Shown here: positions 51,143 through 59,680 of the stretch, in pieces
Layout of the letters: each line of letters starts with the position of its first letter
Position numbering within the stretch: position 1 is the stretch's first letter
Source: Streptomyces canus
GTDB taxonomy: Bacteria > Actinomycetota > Actinomycetes > Streptomycetales > Streptomycetaceae
Assembly: GCF_041435015.1 (NCBI RefSeq)
Contig: NZ_CP107989.1
Span: 6,262,001-6,326,000, forward strand
Direction: 5' to 3'
DNA length: 64,000 nucleotides
Position numbers and translations under genes: made by a program
Notes under the pieces: generated by a model
What the model was told of the DNA's origin: nothing
The model's database searches: none
The model's input: the letters and a program-made list of their open reading frames with translations, nothing else

Positions 51143-52183
51143 ATGTACGTCAGCAGGGGGGCCAGGAGGGCGACCCGCGCACGGGTTTCCGCGGCGGTGC
51201 TGGGGGCGGCACTGCTGCTCGCCGCGTGTTCGTCCTCGGGAGACGAGAACAAGGGGGACAAAGAAGACAAGGCCGGTGCCGGGATCACCCAGCAGCCCAA
51301 GGAGGCCGACCCGTTCTGGGTCAACCCGGACGGCAACGCGGCCAAGCAGGTCGCGGCGTATGTGAAGAGCGGCAAGGACGACGAGGCCGAACAGATCCAC
51401 AAGATCGCCCAGCAGCCGACCGGCGAGTGGATCGGCCCGGAGAACCCGGAGCAGGAGGCACGCGGCTTCACCGAGGCCGCGGACAAGGCCGGCCGTACGG
51501 CCCTTCTGGTCCTCTACAACATCCCGCACCGCGACTGCGGCCAGTACTCCCAGGGCGGCGCCGCCGACGGCAACGCCTACCGGACCTGGATCGACGGTGT
51601 GGCGGCGGGCATCGGTGACCGCTCGGCGACGGTGATCCTCGAACCGGACGCGGTTCTGCACCTGGTCGACGGCTGCACCAAGGACGAGTTCCACGAGGAG
51701 CGCTACGACCTGCTCACCGGCGCCATCGAGAAGCTCAAGTCCCTGAAGAACACGAAGGTCTACCTGGACGCGGGCAACGCGGGCTGGGGCCACCCCGACG
51801 AGATCTTCGCGCCCCTGAAGTGGGCCGGAGTCGCCAAGGCCGACGGCTTCTCGGTGAACGTCTCCAACTTCTACTCCACCAAGGACTCCCTCACCTACGG
51901 CAAGCAGCTCTCCGCCAAGGTGGGCAACAAGCACTTCGTCATCGACACCAGCCGCAACGGCAACGGCCCGTACAAGGACGGCGACGAGAACGAACGCTGG
52001 TGCAACCCACCGGGCAGGGCGCTGGGGGAGACGCCGACGATCAAGACAGCGGATCCGCTGGTGGACGCCTACCTGTGGGTCAAGCGCCCGGGTGAGTCGG
52101 ACGGCGAGTGCAAGGGAGGGCCGAAAGCGGGTCAGTGGTGGGCCGACTATGCGTTGAAACTGGCGCGAGGGTCGGACACCTAG
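51143..52183 (+). CDS. cslZ: GH6 family lipoprotein (endoglucanase-like, CslZ-type)
   Basis: 346 residues from ATG 51143. The lipobox LLAACS places it on the outer membrane face. GH6 landmarks: LLVLYNIPHRDCGQYSQGGA, ATVILEPDAVLHL (catalytic Asp), VYLDAGNAGWG, and FVIDTSRNGNGPYK. GH6 enzymes cut beta-1,4-glucans. In S. lividans a GH6 gene, cslZ, adjoins cslA-glxA and acts on the polar glycan; this gene converges on glxA here, which supports the name. A G-rich GGGGGG lies upstream of the start. Confidence 0.8.
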   Translation: MYVSRGARRATRARVSAAVLGAALLLAACSSSGDENKGDKEDKAGAGITQQPKEADPFWVNPDGNAAKQVAAYVKSGKDDEAEQIHKIAQQPTGEWIGPENPEQEARGFTEAADKAGRTALLVLYNIPHRDCGQYSQGGAADGNAYRTWIDGVAAGIGDRSATVILEPDAVLHLVDGCTKDEFHEERYDLLTGAIEKLKSLKNTKVYLDAGNAGWGHPDEIFAPLKWAGVAKADGFSVNVSNFYSTKDSLTYGKQLSAKVGNKHFVIDTSRNGNGPYKDGDENERWCNPPGRALGETPTIKTADPLVDAYLWVKRPGESDGECKGGPKAGQWWADYALKLARGSDT

Positions 52184-52185
52184 GG

Positions 52186-52234
52186 GCGCGGGGCTGTATC
52201 GATTCGCGGCTCCGCCGCGTGGGCGCGACCAGCC
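52186..52234. repeat. Dispersed intergenic element
   Basis: Begins AGGGGCGCGGGG and ends GCGCGACCAGCC, with a palindromic CGGCTCCGCCG in the middle. The flanking words match the inverted pair at 2117-2136/2458-2480. Such elements are scattered downstream of Streptomyces genes; function unknown. Confidence 0.5.
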
Positions 52235-52239
52235 ACAAA

Positions 52240-52278
52240 CGCTCCCGCACCCGAAGTCAAAGGTGCGGGAGCGCTTTT
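52240..52278. terminator. Bidirectional terminator between convergent cslZ and glxA
   Basis: CGCTCCCGCACC and GGTGCGGGAGCG are perfect 12-bp arms around a 10-nt loop, followed on the + strand by CTTTTGG and preceded on the other side by AAAC. It serves both convergent genes. Confidence 0.85.
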
Positions 52279-52282
52279 GGTG

Positions 52283-54220
52283 TTACGGCACCCGAACCCA
52301 CTGTGCCTTGGACGGCGTCCCCTGATCGTCATCGACGAACAGCATGTACCACCCCGACTGCACCAGATTCTTCTTCTCCGGCACCGTCACCTTCACCTTG
52401 TCCCCGGAGACCGTGAACTTCAGCTCGATGGACCGCTGATCCACATCGGTCACATGAGTGGACGCGCTGGGCCGAATCAACCGCACCTTCTTGATCACGG
52501 AAGCCTGCGGAGACGTGAACGTCCCGGAGGCACCCCGAGCGATCGTCTGCGGCCCCCCGGACAGTGACGGCCGGGAATCCCGGTACAGATAGGGCGGCGT
52601 ATAGATCTCGATCCGCTGCTCGAAGACACCCGGCTTCGTGTTCGCCTTGTCCCCGTACAGCGAGTCCGATCCGAAGAACATCACCCGCCCGTCCGGCAAC
52701 AGCAGCGAGCCGGAGTGGTAGTTGCGCCCCACGAGAGGATCGGCCACCGAATCGAAGGTGTTCGTGTCGGGGTGGTACAGCCGGGCCTGGAGGATGTTGG
52801 AGTCACCGCGCCCGCGATAGTCCTCCGATCCCCCGGACACCAGCACGCTGTCGTCGGGAAGGATCGACGCCTGCGGATACCGCGTCCCCTTCTCCAGCGT
52901 CGGCCCGTCCACGAACTTCGGGCTGTCCGCCTTCATGTCCACGATCCGGGTCCTGTTGCTGGACAGCGCGGACTCACCGACCCCGCCGCCCCCGATCACC
53001 ATGAACTTCTCGTCCTGCGCCGGCGGCAGCAGCACGGTCCCGGAGGTCTCCATCTCGTTGGCGTCGCTGAGCCCCGGGATCTTCGTGAACTTGTTGGTGT
53101 CCACGTCCCAGATGCCCGGCACCCGGCCCACGTTGTCCGGCCCGTACCCCGCGTTCGACCCCGAGTAGAAGACCTTGCCGTTCTGCATGAGGAACAGCGC
53201 CGGGTACGTCGGGAACTGGCGGACCTTCGGCAGGTACCTCCACTTCTTGGTCTTCGGGTCGAAGACCTCGTTCTTGCCCGGCACCAGCTGCCCGATGTCG
53301 TCGAGCCCGGAGACGCTGAGGATCTTCCCGTCGCTCAGGGTGGTGAGTGTCGGATACCAGCGGGCCTCCTTCATCGGGTCGACCTTGATGTACTTCTCCG
53401 CGATCGGATCGAACTCGAAGGCGTCCCGGATCCCCTGGAAGTCCTTCTTGTCGAGCGCGAGCTTCTGCGCGATGCCGTAGGTGTTACGGGCATCGGTCCC
53501 GGTCAGACCCTGGATCCGGTAGTTGTCCTGGGTACCCGTCTCGTACTTGGCGCCGCTCTTCTGCGCCTCGACGTAGATACGCCCGAGGCCGGGGTCGTTG
53601 CGCAGGAACTTCCCGGTCGTCTTGTCGAAGACCTTCGTGGCCCGCTCCACGACGACCGGGTCCTTGGAGACGAAGGTCTTGCCGTTCTCCTTGCCGGTGA
53701 ACTTGGTGCCCGCCGGCAGGGTGATCGGCTGGTCCGGGTTCTCGTTGTGGACGATCATCAGGCCGCCGGCCTTGGTGACGTCACCCTTGAGCTTCTCGTA
53801 CCGCTTGGTGCCACCGGCGATCAGCAGATTGCCGTTCGCGAGCTGCGTGTGCCCGGTGCAGAACAGGTCCTTGGGCGTCGGCACCTTCTTGATGGTGCCC
53901 TTGACCGGGTCCCAGATCCGGGTGTCGAACTTCTTCGCGTCGAAGTTGTCCTGGTTGTTGCCCGAGCCCGCCACCAGCAGCACCTTCCCGGTGCGCAGCA
54001 GCGCCGCGTGGATGGTGTTCTGCCGGTACTTCTCGGGGAAATCGACGATCTCCCACTTGCCGTTCTCGGCTTTGTACTCGGGCTTGTTGATCTGGTACTG
54101 GTGGTATTTCTCCGTCCCGAAGCGGTACAGCCACGGGCCGTTCATCCCGGCCAGCGCGAGCACCACCGCCGTACCGATCGCGAGTCGACGGGCGCGGCGG
54201 CGGCCTGCACGGTCGTTCAT
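52283..54220 (-). CDS. glxA: Copper radical oxidase GlxA
   Basis: 645 residues. An N-terminal membrane anchor (AIGTAVVLALAGMNGPWLY, 14-32) is followed by kelch-type galactose-oxidase repeats and an immunoglobulin-like C-terminus. C121 (DLFCTGH), W288 and Y289 (ARWYP) fall at the positions of the Cys-Tyr cross-link and stacking Trp published for S. lividans GlxA. GlxA oxidises an alcohol group of the glycan made by CslA and is needed for hyphal-tip glycan and morphology. Its ATG overlaps the cslA stop by 4 bp. Confidence 0.95.
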   Translation of the reverse strand: MNDRAGRRRARRLAIGTAVVLALAGMNGPWLYRFGTEKYHQYQINKPEYKAENGKWEIVDFPEKYRQNTIHAALLRTGKVLLVAGSGNNQDNFDAKKFDTRIWDPVKGTIKKVPTPKDLFCTGHTQLANGNLLIAGGTKRYEKLKGDVTKAGGLMIVHNENPDQPITLPAGTKFTGKENGKTFVSKDPVVVERATKVFDKTTGKFLRNDPGLGRIYVEAQKSGAKYETGTQDNYRIQGLTGTDARNTYGIAQKLALDKKDFQGIRDAFEFDPIAEKYIKVDPMKEARWYPTLTTLSDGKILSVSGLDDIGQLVPGKNEVFDPKTKKWRYLPKVRQFPTYPALFLMQNGKVFYSGSNAGYGPDNVGRVPGIWDVDTNKFTKIPGLSDANEMETSGTVLLPPAQDEKFMVIGGGGVGESALSSNRTRIVDMKADSPKFVDGPTLEKGTRYPQASILPDDSVLVSGGSEDYRGRGDSNILQARLYHPDTNTFDSVADPLVGRNYHSGSLLLPDGRVMFFGSDSLYGDKANTKPGVFEQRIEIYTPPYLYRDSRPSLSGGPQTIARGASGTFTSPQASVIKKVRLIRPSASTHVTDVDQRSIELKFTVSGDKVKVTVPEKKNLVQSGWYMLFVDDDQGTPSKAQWVRVP

Positions 54221-56226
54221 TCCTTACGTCCCCCAAGTCCACCCAGGGCGATCTGCATCGTCTGGTCGTTGCCCTCGTCGCCTGCGGTGCCCGGGTTCGA
54301 GCCGGCTGCCCAGGTCGGCTTGTGGGCCGGGGCGTGCGGGGCCGGAGTGTGCTGGGCAGGCAGCGGCTGCGGCTGGTACTGCGCCGGAATCTGAGCCGGG
54401 ATCACCGGCCCCTGGGGCGCCTCGGCGGCCGCGGCGGGCTTCTTCTTCGCCTGTCGCAGCATGTGCCGCCAGGTGAAGATCGGTGTCGCGGTGATCAGCA
54501 TGGCGAAGGTCGCCCAGATGATCATCGCGGGATGCGAGTGACCGAGGGCGACACCGGCACCGATCGAGCCACCGAAGATCAGGATGAAGTACCAGTGGTA
54601 GCGGAAGGTCGCGAACCACCGGTCGGGGCTGGCCGAGTCGCCCTTGGGCGTCACCACGAACTTGCTCTTGCGCCGCAGCAGCGAGTCGACCAGCGCCTTC
54701 GCGTACAGCGGGGCGGACAGCGCCGACATCACCATGCCCGCGACCCCGCCGGAGCCCTCGGGCTCGTGCGGGGAGACGTTGTGGCGGCGGTTCCAGATGT
54801 ACAGGCCGATCTGGAGCGCGGAGGCGTTGCCGTAGAGCATCAGCCACACGGTCGGGTCGATGTTCACACCCGAGGCGCCCAGGCCCAGGAACAGCGCGCA
54901 GCTCAGGGCCGCGAGGATCCAGTTGAGGGCGGACATCGGGTAGAAGATGATCATCATCGTGTAGTTGAAGAGCTTGCTCGGCGGCAGCGAGTACCAGCCC
55001 TTCCAGTACTGCTTGAGGATCGTCTCGTACGTCCCTCGCGACCAGCGCATCTGCTGGGTGAAGAAGTCGGTCCAGGCGCTGGGGCCCTCACCGACCGCGA
55101 GCACGTCCGGGGTGTAGACCGAGCGCCACTTCCTGCCGGTCGCGGGATTCTTGGCGCGGTGGATCTCGAAGCCGGTGGCCATGTCCTCGGTGATCGAGTC
55201 GTACAGCCCGCCGATCTGCTTCAGCGCCTTGATCCGTACGGCGTTGGAGGTGCCCACGAACATCGGGGCGCCGTACTTGTTGCCGGCGCGCTGGATCAGC
55301 GCGTGGAAGAGGAACTGCTGGGACTCGGCGGCCTTGGTGACGAAGTTGTCGTAGTTGCCGTAGACCTGCGGGCCGATCACGAAGCCGATGTCCGGGTCGC
55401 GGAAGTAGCCGAGCATCCGCTCCAGGTAGTTGGGCAGCGGCACGTGGTCGGTGTCCACGGAGGCGAAGTAGTCGTACTGGTCGCCGTGCGCGTCCAGCCA
55501 GGCGTTGTAGTTGCCGTGCTTGGTCTTGGCGCGGTGCGGGCCCTTGGGCCGGTTCCACTTCTCGACGCCCTTGCGGGAGAAGTGGTGCACGCCGAGCCGG
55601 GCGCACACCTCCTTGACCGCCGGGTCGTCGCCCTCGTCCAGGAGCCAGACATGCATGAGGCCGCGGTGGCGGATCCTCACCGCGGCTTCCAGGGTCTTCG
55701 TCACCATCTCCAGCGGCTCCTTGCCGGGCACGAAGGAGGTGAGGAAGGCGACTCTGGTGCCGGTCTCGGGCACCACCGGGATGGGGTCGCGGGCGACCAG
55801 GGTGGCGTGCGCGTTGGACAGGACGTTCATGCAGCGGAAGAACTCGATCAGGCCGATCGAGACCAGCATGACGATGTCCAGTGCCGGCAGCCAGGAGAAG
55901 GCCGGGTAGTCCCGCTCGGTCCAGTGCTCGGGCTGCAACAGCCAGGCCAGCAGGACCAGGGAGAGCAGCGGCGCCGCGGCGAGCATCAGGGCGACCCGGA
56001 TGCGGTGCGGCTCCTGCGAGATCAGCGAGCGGTACTGCACCTTGTAGGGCTGGCCCGGGTCGGGCTGCGTGAGGGGACCGGCCAGTCTGCTGTAGTGCTC
56101 GTAGTCGTATTTCGGAAGCGTCTTCTTTATCCGGCGCAGTGTGCCGGTCCGATGCGAAGGCAGCCTGAGCTGAGTGGTGTCGGACGGGTCGAAGTTCTGC
56201 CGGGCGCCCGTCGGCGTCGACGTCAT
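54217..56226 (-). CDS. cslA: Cellulose-synthase-like glycosyltransferase CslA
   Basis: 669 residues. Family 2 glycosyltransferase motifs: DEGDD, VDTDHVPLP, TEDMATGFEIH and QQMRWSRG (D, DxD, TED, QxxRW). Two N-terminal and about five C-terminal membrane helices (for example YTMMIIFYPMSALNWILAAL) form the glycan channel. It makes the beta-linked polar glycan at growing tips. A Pro/Ala/Gln C-terminal tail faces the cytoplasm. First gene of the cslA-glxA operon; ATG 56226. The 5' region shows no obvious operator. Confidence 0.95.
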   Translation of the reverse strand: MTSTPTGARQNFDPSDTTQLRLPSHRTGTLRRIKKTLPKYDYEHYSRLAGPLTQPDPGQPYKVQYRSLISQEPHRIRVALMLAAAPLLSLVLLAWLLQPEHWTERDYPAFSWLPALDIVMLVSIGLIEFFRCMNVLSNAHATLVARDPIPVVPETGTRVAFLTSFVPGKEPLEMVTKTLEAAVRIRHRGLMHVWLLDEGDDPAVKEVCARLGVHHFSRKGVEKWNRPKGPHRAKTKHGNYNAWLDAHGDQYDYFASVDTDHVPLPNYLERMLGYFRDPDIGFVIGPQVYGNYDNFVTKAAESQQFLFHALIQRAGNKYGAPMFVGTSNAVRIKALKQIGGLYDSITEDMATGFEIHRAKNPATGRKWRSVYTPDVLAVGEGPSAWTDFFTQQMRWSRGTYETILKQYWKGWYSLPPSKLFNYTMMIIFYPMSALNWILAALSCALFLGLGASGVNIDPTVWLMLYGNASALQIGLYIWNRRHNVSPHEPEGSGGVAGMVMSALSAPLYAKALVDSLLRRKSKFVVTPKGDSASPDRWFATFRYHWYFILIFGGSIGAGVALGHSHPAMIIWATFAMLITATPIFTWRHMLRQAKKKPAAAAEAPQGPVIPAQIPAQYQPQPLPAQHTPAPHAPAHKPTWAAGSNPGTAGDEGNDQTMQIALGGLGGRKE

Positions 56227-56569
56227 GAGTCATCCCCCCACACGCGGACGAGCCGCGTGTCGTCGTTTCCTTACGGCTGCTCCGGTCCCCCTCGACCTTC
56301 ACAGGCGTATCAGTGGTGGGCCGCAGTCACCACAATCTTCACAGCATTAGACAGGTAACAGCGGCCTTCCGGTTGCAGACGCCCCCCTCGGCGTCCTCCG
56401 AAGCGGGGCCCCTTTCCCCGCAACACCGACAACCGGATCCTTGCCCCCCAACTGCCGCGTATCCGCAGCATCTTGAAAAACCAGGGTTCTACGGTGCACA
56501 TCATGATCGCAAGATGCGAAACGCGGTGTTTACCGGTCATACGCGTTCAATGTGGCGCCTGTCATACAA

Positions 56570-56599
56570 GAAGGCCCTCCGCCTGAGCGAGGGGCCTTC
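56570..56599 (-). terminator. Hairpin terminator downstream of the tRNA-Lys region
   Basis: GAAGGCCC (56570-56577) and GGGCCTTC (56592-56599) form an 8-bp stem. It lies downstream of the tRNA remnant on the minus strand. Region 56227-56569 otherwise holds no gene I recognise. Confidence 0.55.
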
Positions 56600-56611
56600 C
56601 GTGTGCAGCAC

Positions 56612-56687
56612 TGAAGGCCCCCCGTTGTCGCGGGAGGCCTTCGGTCGTCTGTGCGCCGCCAGGGACTCGAACCCCGGACCCGCTGAT
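56612..56687 (-). repeat. Duplicated tRNA 3' part plus terminator (copy 1)
   Basis: This 76-bp segment is identical, with one substitution, to 56760-56835. It includes the terminator stem GAAGGCC/GGCCTTC and, at 56652-56687, the last 36 nt of a tRNA-Lys. Beyond 56687 the sequence departs into a G/C-rich CCGGGGG/CCCCCGG hairpin, so this copy cannot form a tRNA. Confidence 0.85.
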
Positions 56688-56760
56688 GCTGCGTCTTCCC
56701 GGGGGCAACCCCCGGACCCCCGGCCGACCCTGGTTGCCCGGAGTCACTCGTCTCAACGTT

Positions 56761-56790
56761 GAAGGCCCCCCGTTGTCGCGGGAGGCCTTC
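56761..56790 (-). terminator. Terminator of the tRNA-Lys gene
   Basis: GAAGGCC and GGCCTTC arms (7 bp) with inner CCCC/GGGA partial pairing, 10 bp past the tRNA 3' end. Confidence 0.6.
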
Positions 56791-56799
56791 AGTCGTCTG

Positions 56800-56873
56800 T
56801 GCGCCGCCAGGGACTCGAACCCCGGACCCGCTGATTAAGAGTCAGCTGCTCTAACCAACTGAGCTAGCGGCGC
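56800..56873 (-). tRNA. tRNA-Lys (CTT anticodon)
   Basis: 74 nt. Read on the minus strand: acceptor GCGCCGC/GCGGCGC, D arm GCTC...GAGC, anticodon stem GCTGA/TCAGC with loop CTCTTAA (anticodon CTT), T loop TTCGAGT with stems CGGGG/CCCTG, discriminator A; CCA is not encoded. It is identical to the gene at 62461-62534. Confidence 0.95.
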
Positions 56874-57038
56874 CTGCTGACCTGCATGATTCTACCGGAT
56901 GCCGGAGGGTGCTCCGGGACGCTCCCGGGGGCGCCGTACATCATTCGGACCGTCAGCATGCGCGTGCGGGCGACAGTTGAGAAACTGACGAATGTGCACA
57001 GTTGCGGACATATCAACCTGGAGCGTGAGGGGCGTCGC

Positions 57039-58364
57039 ATGGAGACTCCGGTATTCGAGGAAATCGATCCCGCGAGCGACTGCGACTGCCCCGGATGCGT
57101 CCACTGGCGTCGCGTTCTCCCACGATCGACCGGAGGTCACCCGGCGGCCACCCGAGTCGTGATCCTGGCGGCCGCCGCGGCGGCCTCCACCGCCTTCGGC
57201 GCGGTCCACGCGGCCCCGGCCCACGCCGCCCCTCAAGCCCCCGCCCGTCCCGGCGTTCCCGCGGGTGACGAGCCCGACACCCCGCAGGGCGGCAAGGCCC
57301 CGCTGCACGGCCCCGGCGGCAGGCCGGCGGACGCCAAGGCGACGACCACCACCCGCGCCGACATCATCAGGCGGGCCAAGGAGTGGGTCGCCGCGAAGGT
57401 GCCGTACAGCATGTCCGACTACTGGAGCGACGGCTACCGGCAGGACTGCTCGGGCTTCGTGTCCATGGCCTGGAACCTGCCGGGCAACGAGTGGACCGGC
57501 AGCCTCGGCCAGTACGGGATCAAGATCGCCAAGGACGACCTGCAGCCCGGCGACATCCTGCTCTTCCACAACCCGGACAACCCCGAGCAGGGCTCCCACG
57601 TCGTCCTCTTCGGCGGCTGGACGGACTACACGCGCACCTACTACGTCGCCTACGAGGAGACCCGCCCGCACGCCCGCGAGCAGGCCACCCCGTACGCCTA
57701 CTGGAGCAACTCGGACCGGTACGTCCCCTACCGTTACAAGGGCCTCGCGGGCGGCACCACGGGCACCGCGCCGGACCCCGCCGAGCCCGACAACGGCAAG
57801 CCGGGCTCACCGGCCGTGACGCCCTACCCGGGGAGTGCCTACTTCGGGCCCGGGGCCCACAACAAGTACGTCACCCAGCTCGGCCGGATGCTCGTCGCAC
57901 GCGGCGCCGGCCGCTACTACACCTCCGGCCCCGGCCCCCGCTGGACGGACGCGGACCGCAGGGCCACCCAGGAGTTCCAGCAGGCGCAGGGGTGGCGGGG
58001 CAAGGACGCGGGCGGGCTGCCCGGGGCGCGGACCTGGACGTTGCTGGTGACGGGCGGCGGCAAGGACATCGGGGCGGGTGGTCGGACGGGGACGGCAGGT
58101 CCGCCCGCGCCCTCCTCGCACGGGGTCCCCGGCTACCCGGGGCGCGCGATGTTCCGCCCCGGTGCGAGCAACAAGTACGTCACCCAGCTCGGCGGACAGC
58201 TGGTGAAGAAAGGGTTCGGCAAGTACTACACGACCGGGCCGGGACCGCGCTGGGGCGAGCCGGACCGTCGGGGCGTCGAGGCCTTCCAGCGTGCCCAGGG
58301 CTGGCGGGGCGGCGCGGCGGACGGCTACCCGGGGCCGGAGACCTGGCGGCGGCTCTTCTCGTAG
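57039..58364 (+). CDS. Secreted wall hydrolase: NlpC/P60-like domain plus two peptidoglycan-binding repeats
   Basis: 441 residues from ATG 57039. An unusual N-terminal Cys cluster (ASDCDCPGC) precedes a signal-like hydrophobic stretch (VVILAAAAAASTAFGAVHAA). The catalytic domain holds RQDCSGFVSMAWNL (Cys nucleophile) and QGSHVVLFGGW (His), with QPGDILLFHN between. Two C-terminal repeats begin YPGSAYFGPGAHNKYVTQLG and YPGRAMFRPGASNKYVTQLG and bind wall glycan. It would trim peptidoglycan in the neighbourhood of the CslA glycan. It is divergent from the tRNA and csl genes. Confidence 0.85.
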   Translation: METPVFEEIDPASDCDCPGCVHWRRVLPRSTGGHPAATRVVILAAAAAASTAFGAVHAAPAHAAPQAPARPGVPAGDEPDTPQGGKAPLHGPGGRPADAKATTTTRADIIRRAKEWVAAKVPYSMSDYWSDGYRQDCSGFVSMAWNLPGNEWTGSLGQYGIKIAKDDLQPGDILLFHNPDNPEQGSHVVLFGGWTDYTRTYYVAYEETRPHAREQATPYAYWSNSDRYVPYRYKGLAGGTTGTAPDPAEPDNGKPGSPAVTPYPGSAYFGPGAHNKYVTQLGRMLVARGAGRYYTSGPGPRWTDADRRATQEFQQAQGWRGKDAGGLPGARTWTLLVTGGGKDIGAGGRTGTAGPPAPSSHGVPGYPGRAMFRPGASNKYVTQLGGQLVKKGFGKYYTTGPGPRWGEPDRRGVEAFQRAQGWRGGAADGYPGPETWRRLFS

Positions 58365-58397
58365 TCACCCGACGCGCCATGACCCGGCGTGTCATCT

Positions 58398-58442
58398 CGT
58401 CATCACCCGGCGCGTCATCACCTGGCTCGTCATCACCTGTTG
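58398..58442 (+). repeat. 15-bp tandem repeat in the intergenic region
   Basis: Three adjacent 15-nt units of the form CGTCATCACCYGGCG (58398-58412, 58413-58427, 58428-58442), preceded by a degenerate fourth. They lie between the wall hydrolase and SPFH genes, 33 bp upstream of the latter's start. Confidence 0.7.
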
Positions 58443-58474
58443 TGACGCATCTGGCGCGGAGGCTGGAGGCACTC

Positions 58475-59584
58475 ATGAGCACGACCACTTCACACACCCC
58501 CGAGTCCGAGGGACCGTCACGGCCCGCCCGGCTCATCCAGAACGAGGCGACCACCGAGATCCCCGTCCATCTGCTGTTCCGTGACGACCCGGACCCCGTG
58601 TCGGTCCCGCTGCGGCCCGCGGTGGTGGCCCGCCGGCAGGGCACCGGGGAGCAGCCCCGCCTGCGCAGAAACGGCCAGGTCACCCCGCGCCCCGCCCCGG
58701 ACGTCGACCCCGAGCTGGGCGAGCGCCCCGCACGCGTGCTGCCGGGCTCGGCGGGCGTCCTCGCCGGCGCCTGCGGACTGGCCGGGTGCGCGGTCACCTC
58801 GTGGTGGGCGGGGGTGCTGCCGCCGCTCGCCCTGAAGGCTCTCAGGGTCCCGGAGTTCGCGGGTGCGGGCCTCGGCCCGGCGCAGTGGGCGGCGTACGCC
58901 GGAGCCGGTGCCCTCGGGCTGTTCGGTTTCGGCGGACTGGCCCGCGGCCGTACCGGACGCGCCTGGGTGCTCGGGCTGTTCGGCCGCTACCGGGGAACCG
59001 TCCGGCGCACCGGCCTGATGTGGGTCAACCCGCTGCTGCTGCGCCGCCGGGTCGACGTACGGCTGCGGCACTGGCGCGGCGAGCCGATGCCGGCCGCCGA
59101 CGCGAGCGGGGTCGCGCTCCGGGTCGTCGTCCTCGTGGTGTGGCGGGTGCGGGACACCGCGCGGGCCACGCTGGGCGTCGACGACCACGAGACGTTTCTG
59201 CGCGAGTGCGTCGAGGCCGCGCTCGCCCGGGTCCCGGTGGAGGCGCCGGGCTCCGGCCGCGGCTCGGTCGACGCGGCGGGGGAGGCGCTGACCCGGCTGG
59301 TGGCCGCGGAGACCGTGCCCGTCGGCGTCGAGGTCTTCTCGGTCCAGCCGTTGCGCGTCGAGTACGCCCCCGAGGTCGCCGCGGCGATGCACCGCCGCCG
59401 CATCGCCGCGCTGGACGCCCAGCACCGGGCCACCGTGCTCACCTCGGTCGTGGACTCGGTGGAGGACACCGTGACCCGGCTGACCATGCGCGGCCTGGTG
59501 GAACTGGACGACTACGAACGCAAGGCGCTGGTCAAGGACTTGACGGTGGCGTTCTGCGCGGGGCGTGCAGAACAGGGCGGGTGA
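58475..59584 (+). CDS. SPFH/band-7 domain membrane protein
   Basis: 369 residues. Two hydrophobic helices (GVLAGACGLAGCAVTSWWAG and AGAGALGLFGFGGLARG) anchor it, then an SPFH-like domain (TGLMWVNPLLLRRRVDVRLR, GVALRVVVLVVWRVRDTARA, VGVEVFSVQPLRVEYAPEVA). SPFH proteins organise membrane microdomains. GGAGG lies 7 bp before the ATG. It is placed between wall hydrolase and LPMO genes and may be part of the glycan assembly at the tip. Confidence 0.75.
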   Translation: MSTTTSHTPESEGPSRPARLIQNEATTEIPVHLLFRDDPDPVSVPLRPAVVARRQGTGEQPRLRRNGQVTPRPAPDVDPELGERPARVLPGSAGVLAGACGLAGCAVTSWWAGVLPPLALKALRVPEFAGAGLGPAQWAAYAGAGALGLFGFGGLARGRTGRAWVLGLFGRYRGTVRRTGLMWVNPLLLRRRVDVRLRHWRGEPMPAADASGVALRVVVLVVWRVRDTARATLGVDDHETFLRECVEAALARVPVEAPGSGRGSVDAAGEALTRLVAAETVPVGVEVFSVQPLRVEYAPEVAAAMHRRRIAALDAQHRATVLTSVVDSVEDTVTRLTMRGLVELDDYERKALVKDLTVAFCAGRAEQGG

Positions 59585-59622
59585 CGGGGATGGACATGGT
59601 CAACGCACGGTAATAATCTGGG

Positions 59623-59638
59623 ACTTGGTCTAGACCTG
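59623..59638 (+). promoter_or_regulatory. DasR-like site (dre) upstream of the LPMO gene
   Basis: The palindromic core GGTCTAGACC (59627-59636), within ACTTGGTCTAGACCTG, matches the centre of the DasR-responsive element seen before Streptomyces chitinase and GlcNAc genes. It lies 43 bp before ATG 59681, so DasR could repress until GlcN-6-P builds up. The outer bases match only partly. Confidence 0.55.
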
Positions 59639-59680
59639 CAAGCTCACTGAACTTCCCCCACGTTCTCCAGGAGCGGCAGC

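Noticed and set aside
54322..56358. Long open frame on + strand opposite cslA
   Set aside because: Antisense shadow of the clearly real cslA gene; Gly/Arg/Val-rich without motifs.
56652..56687. A third tRNA-Lys gene
   Set aside because: Only the 3' half is present; no D arm, no anticodon loop and no 5' acceptor strand.
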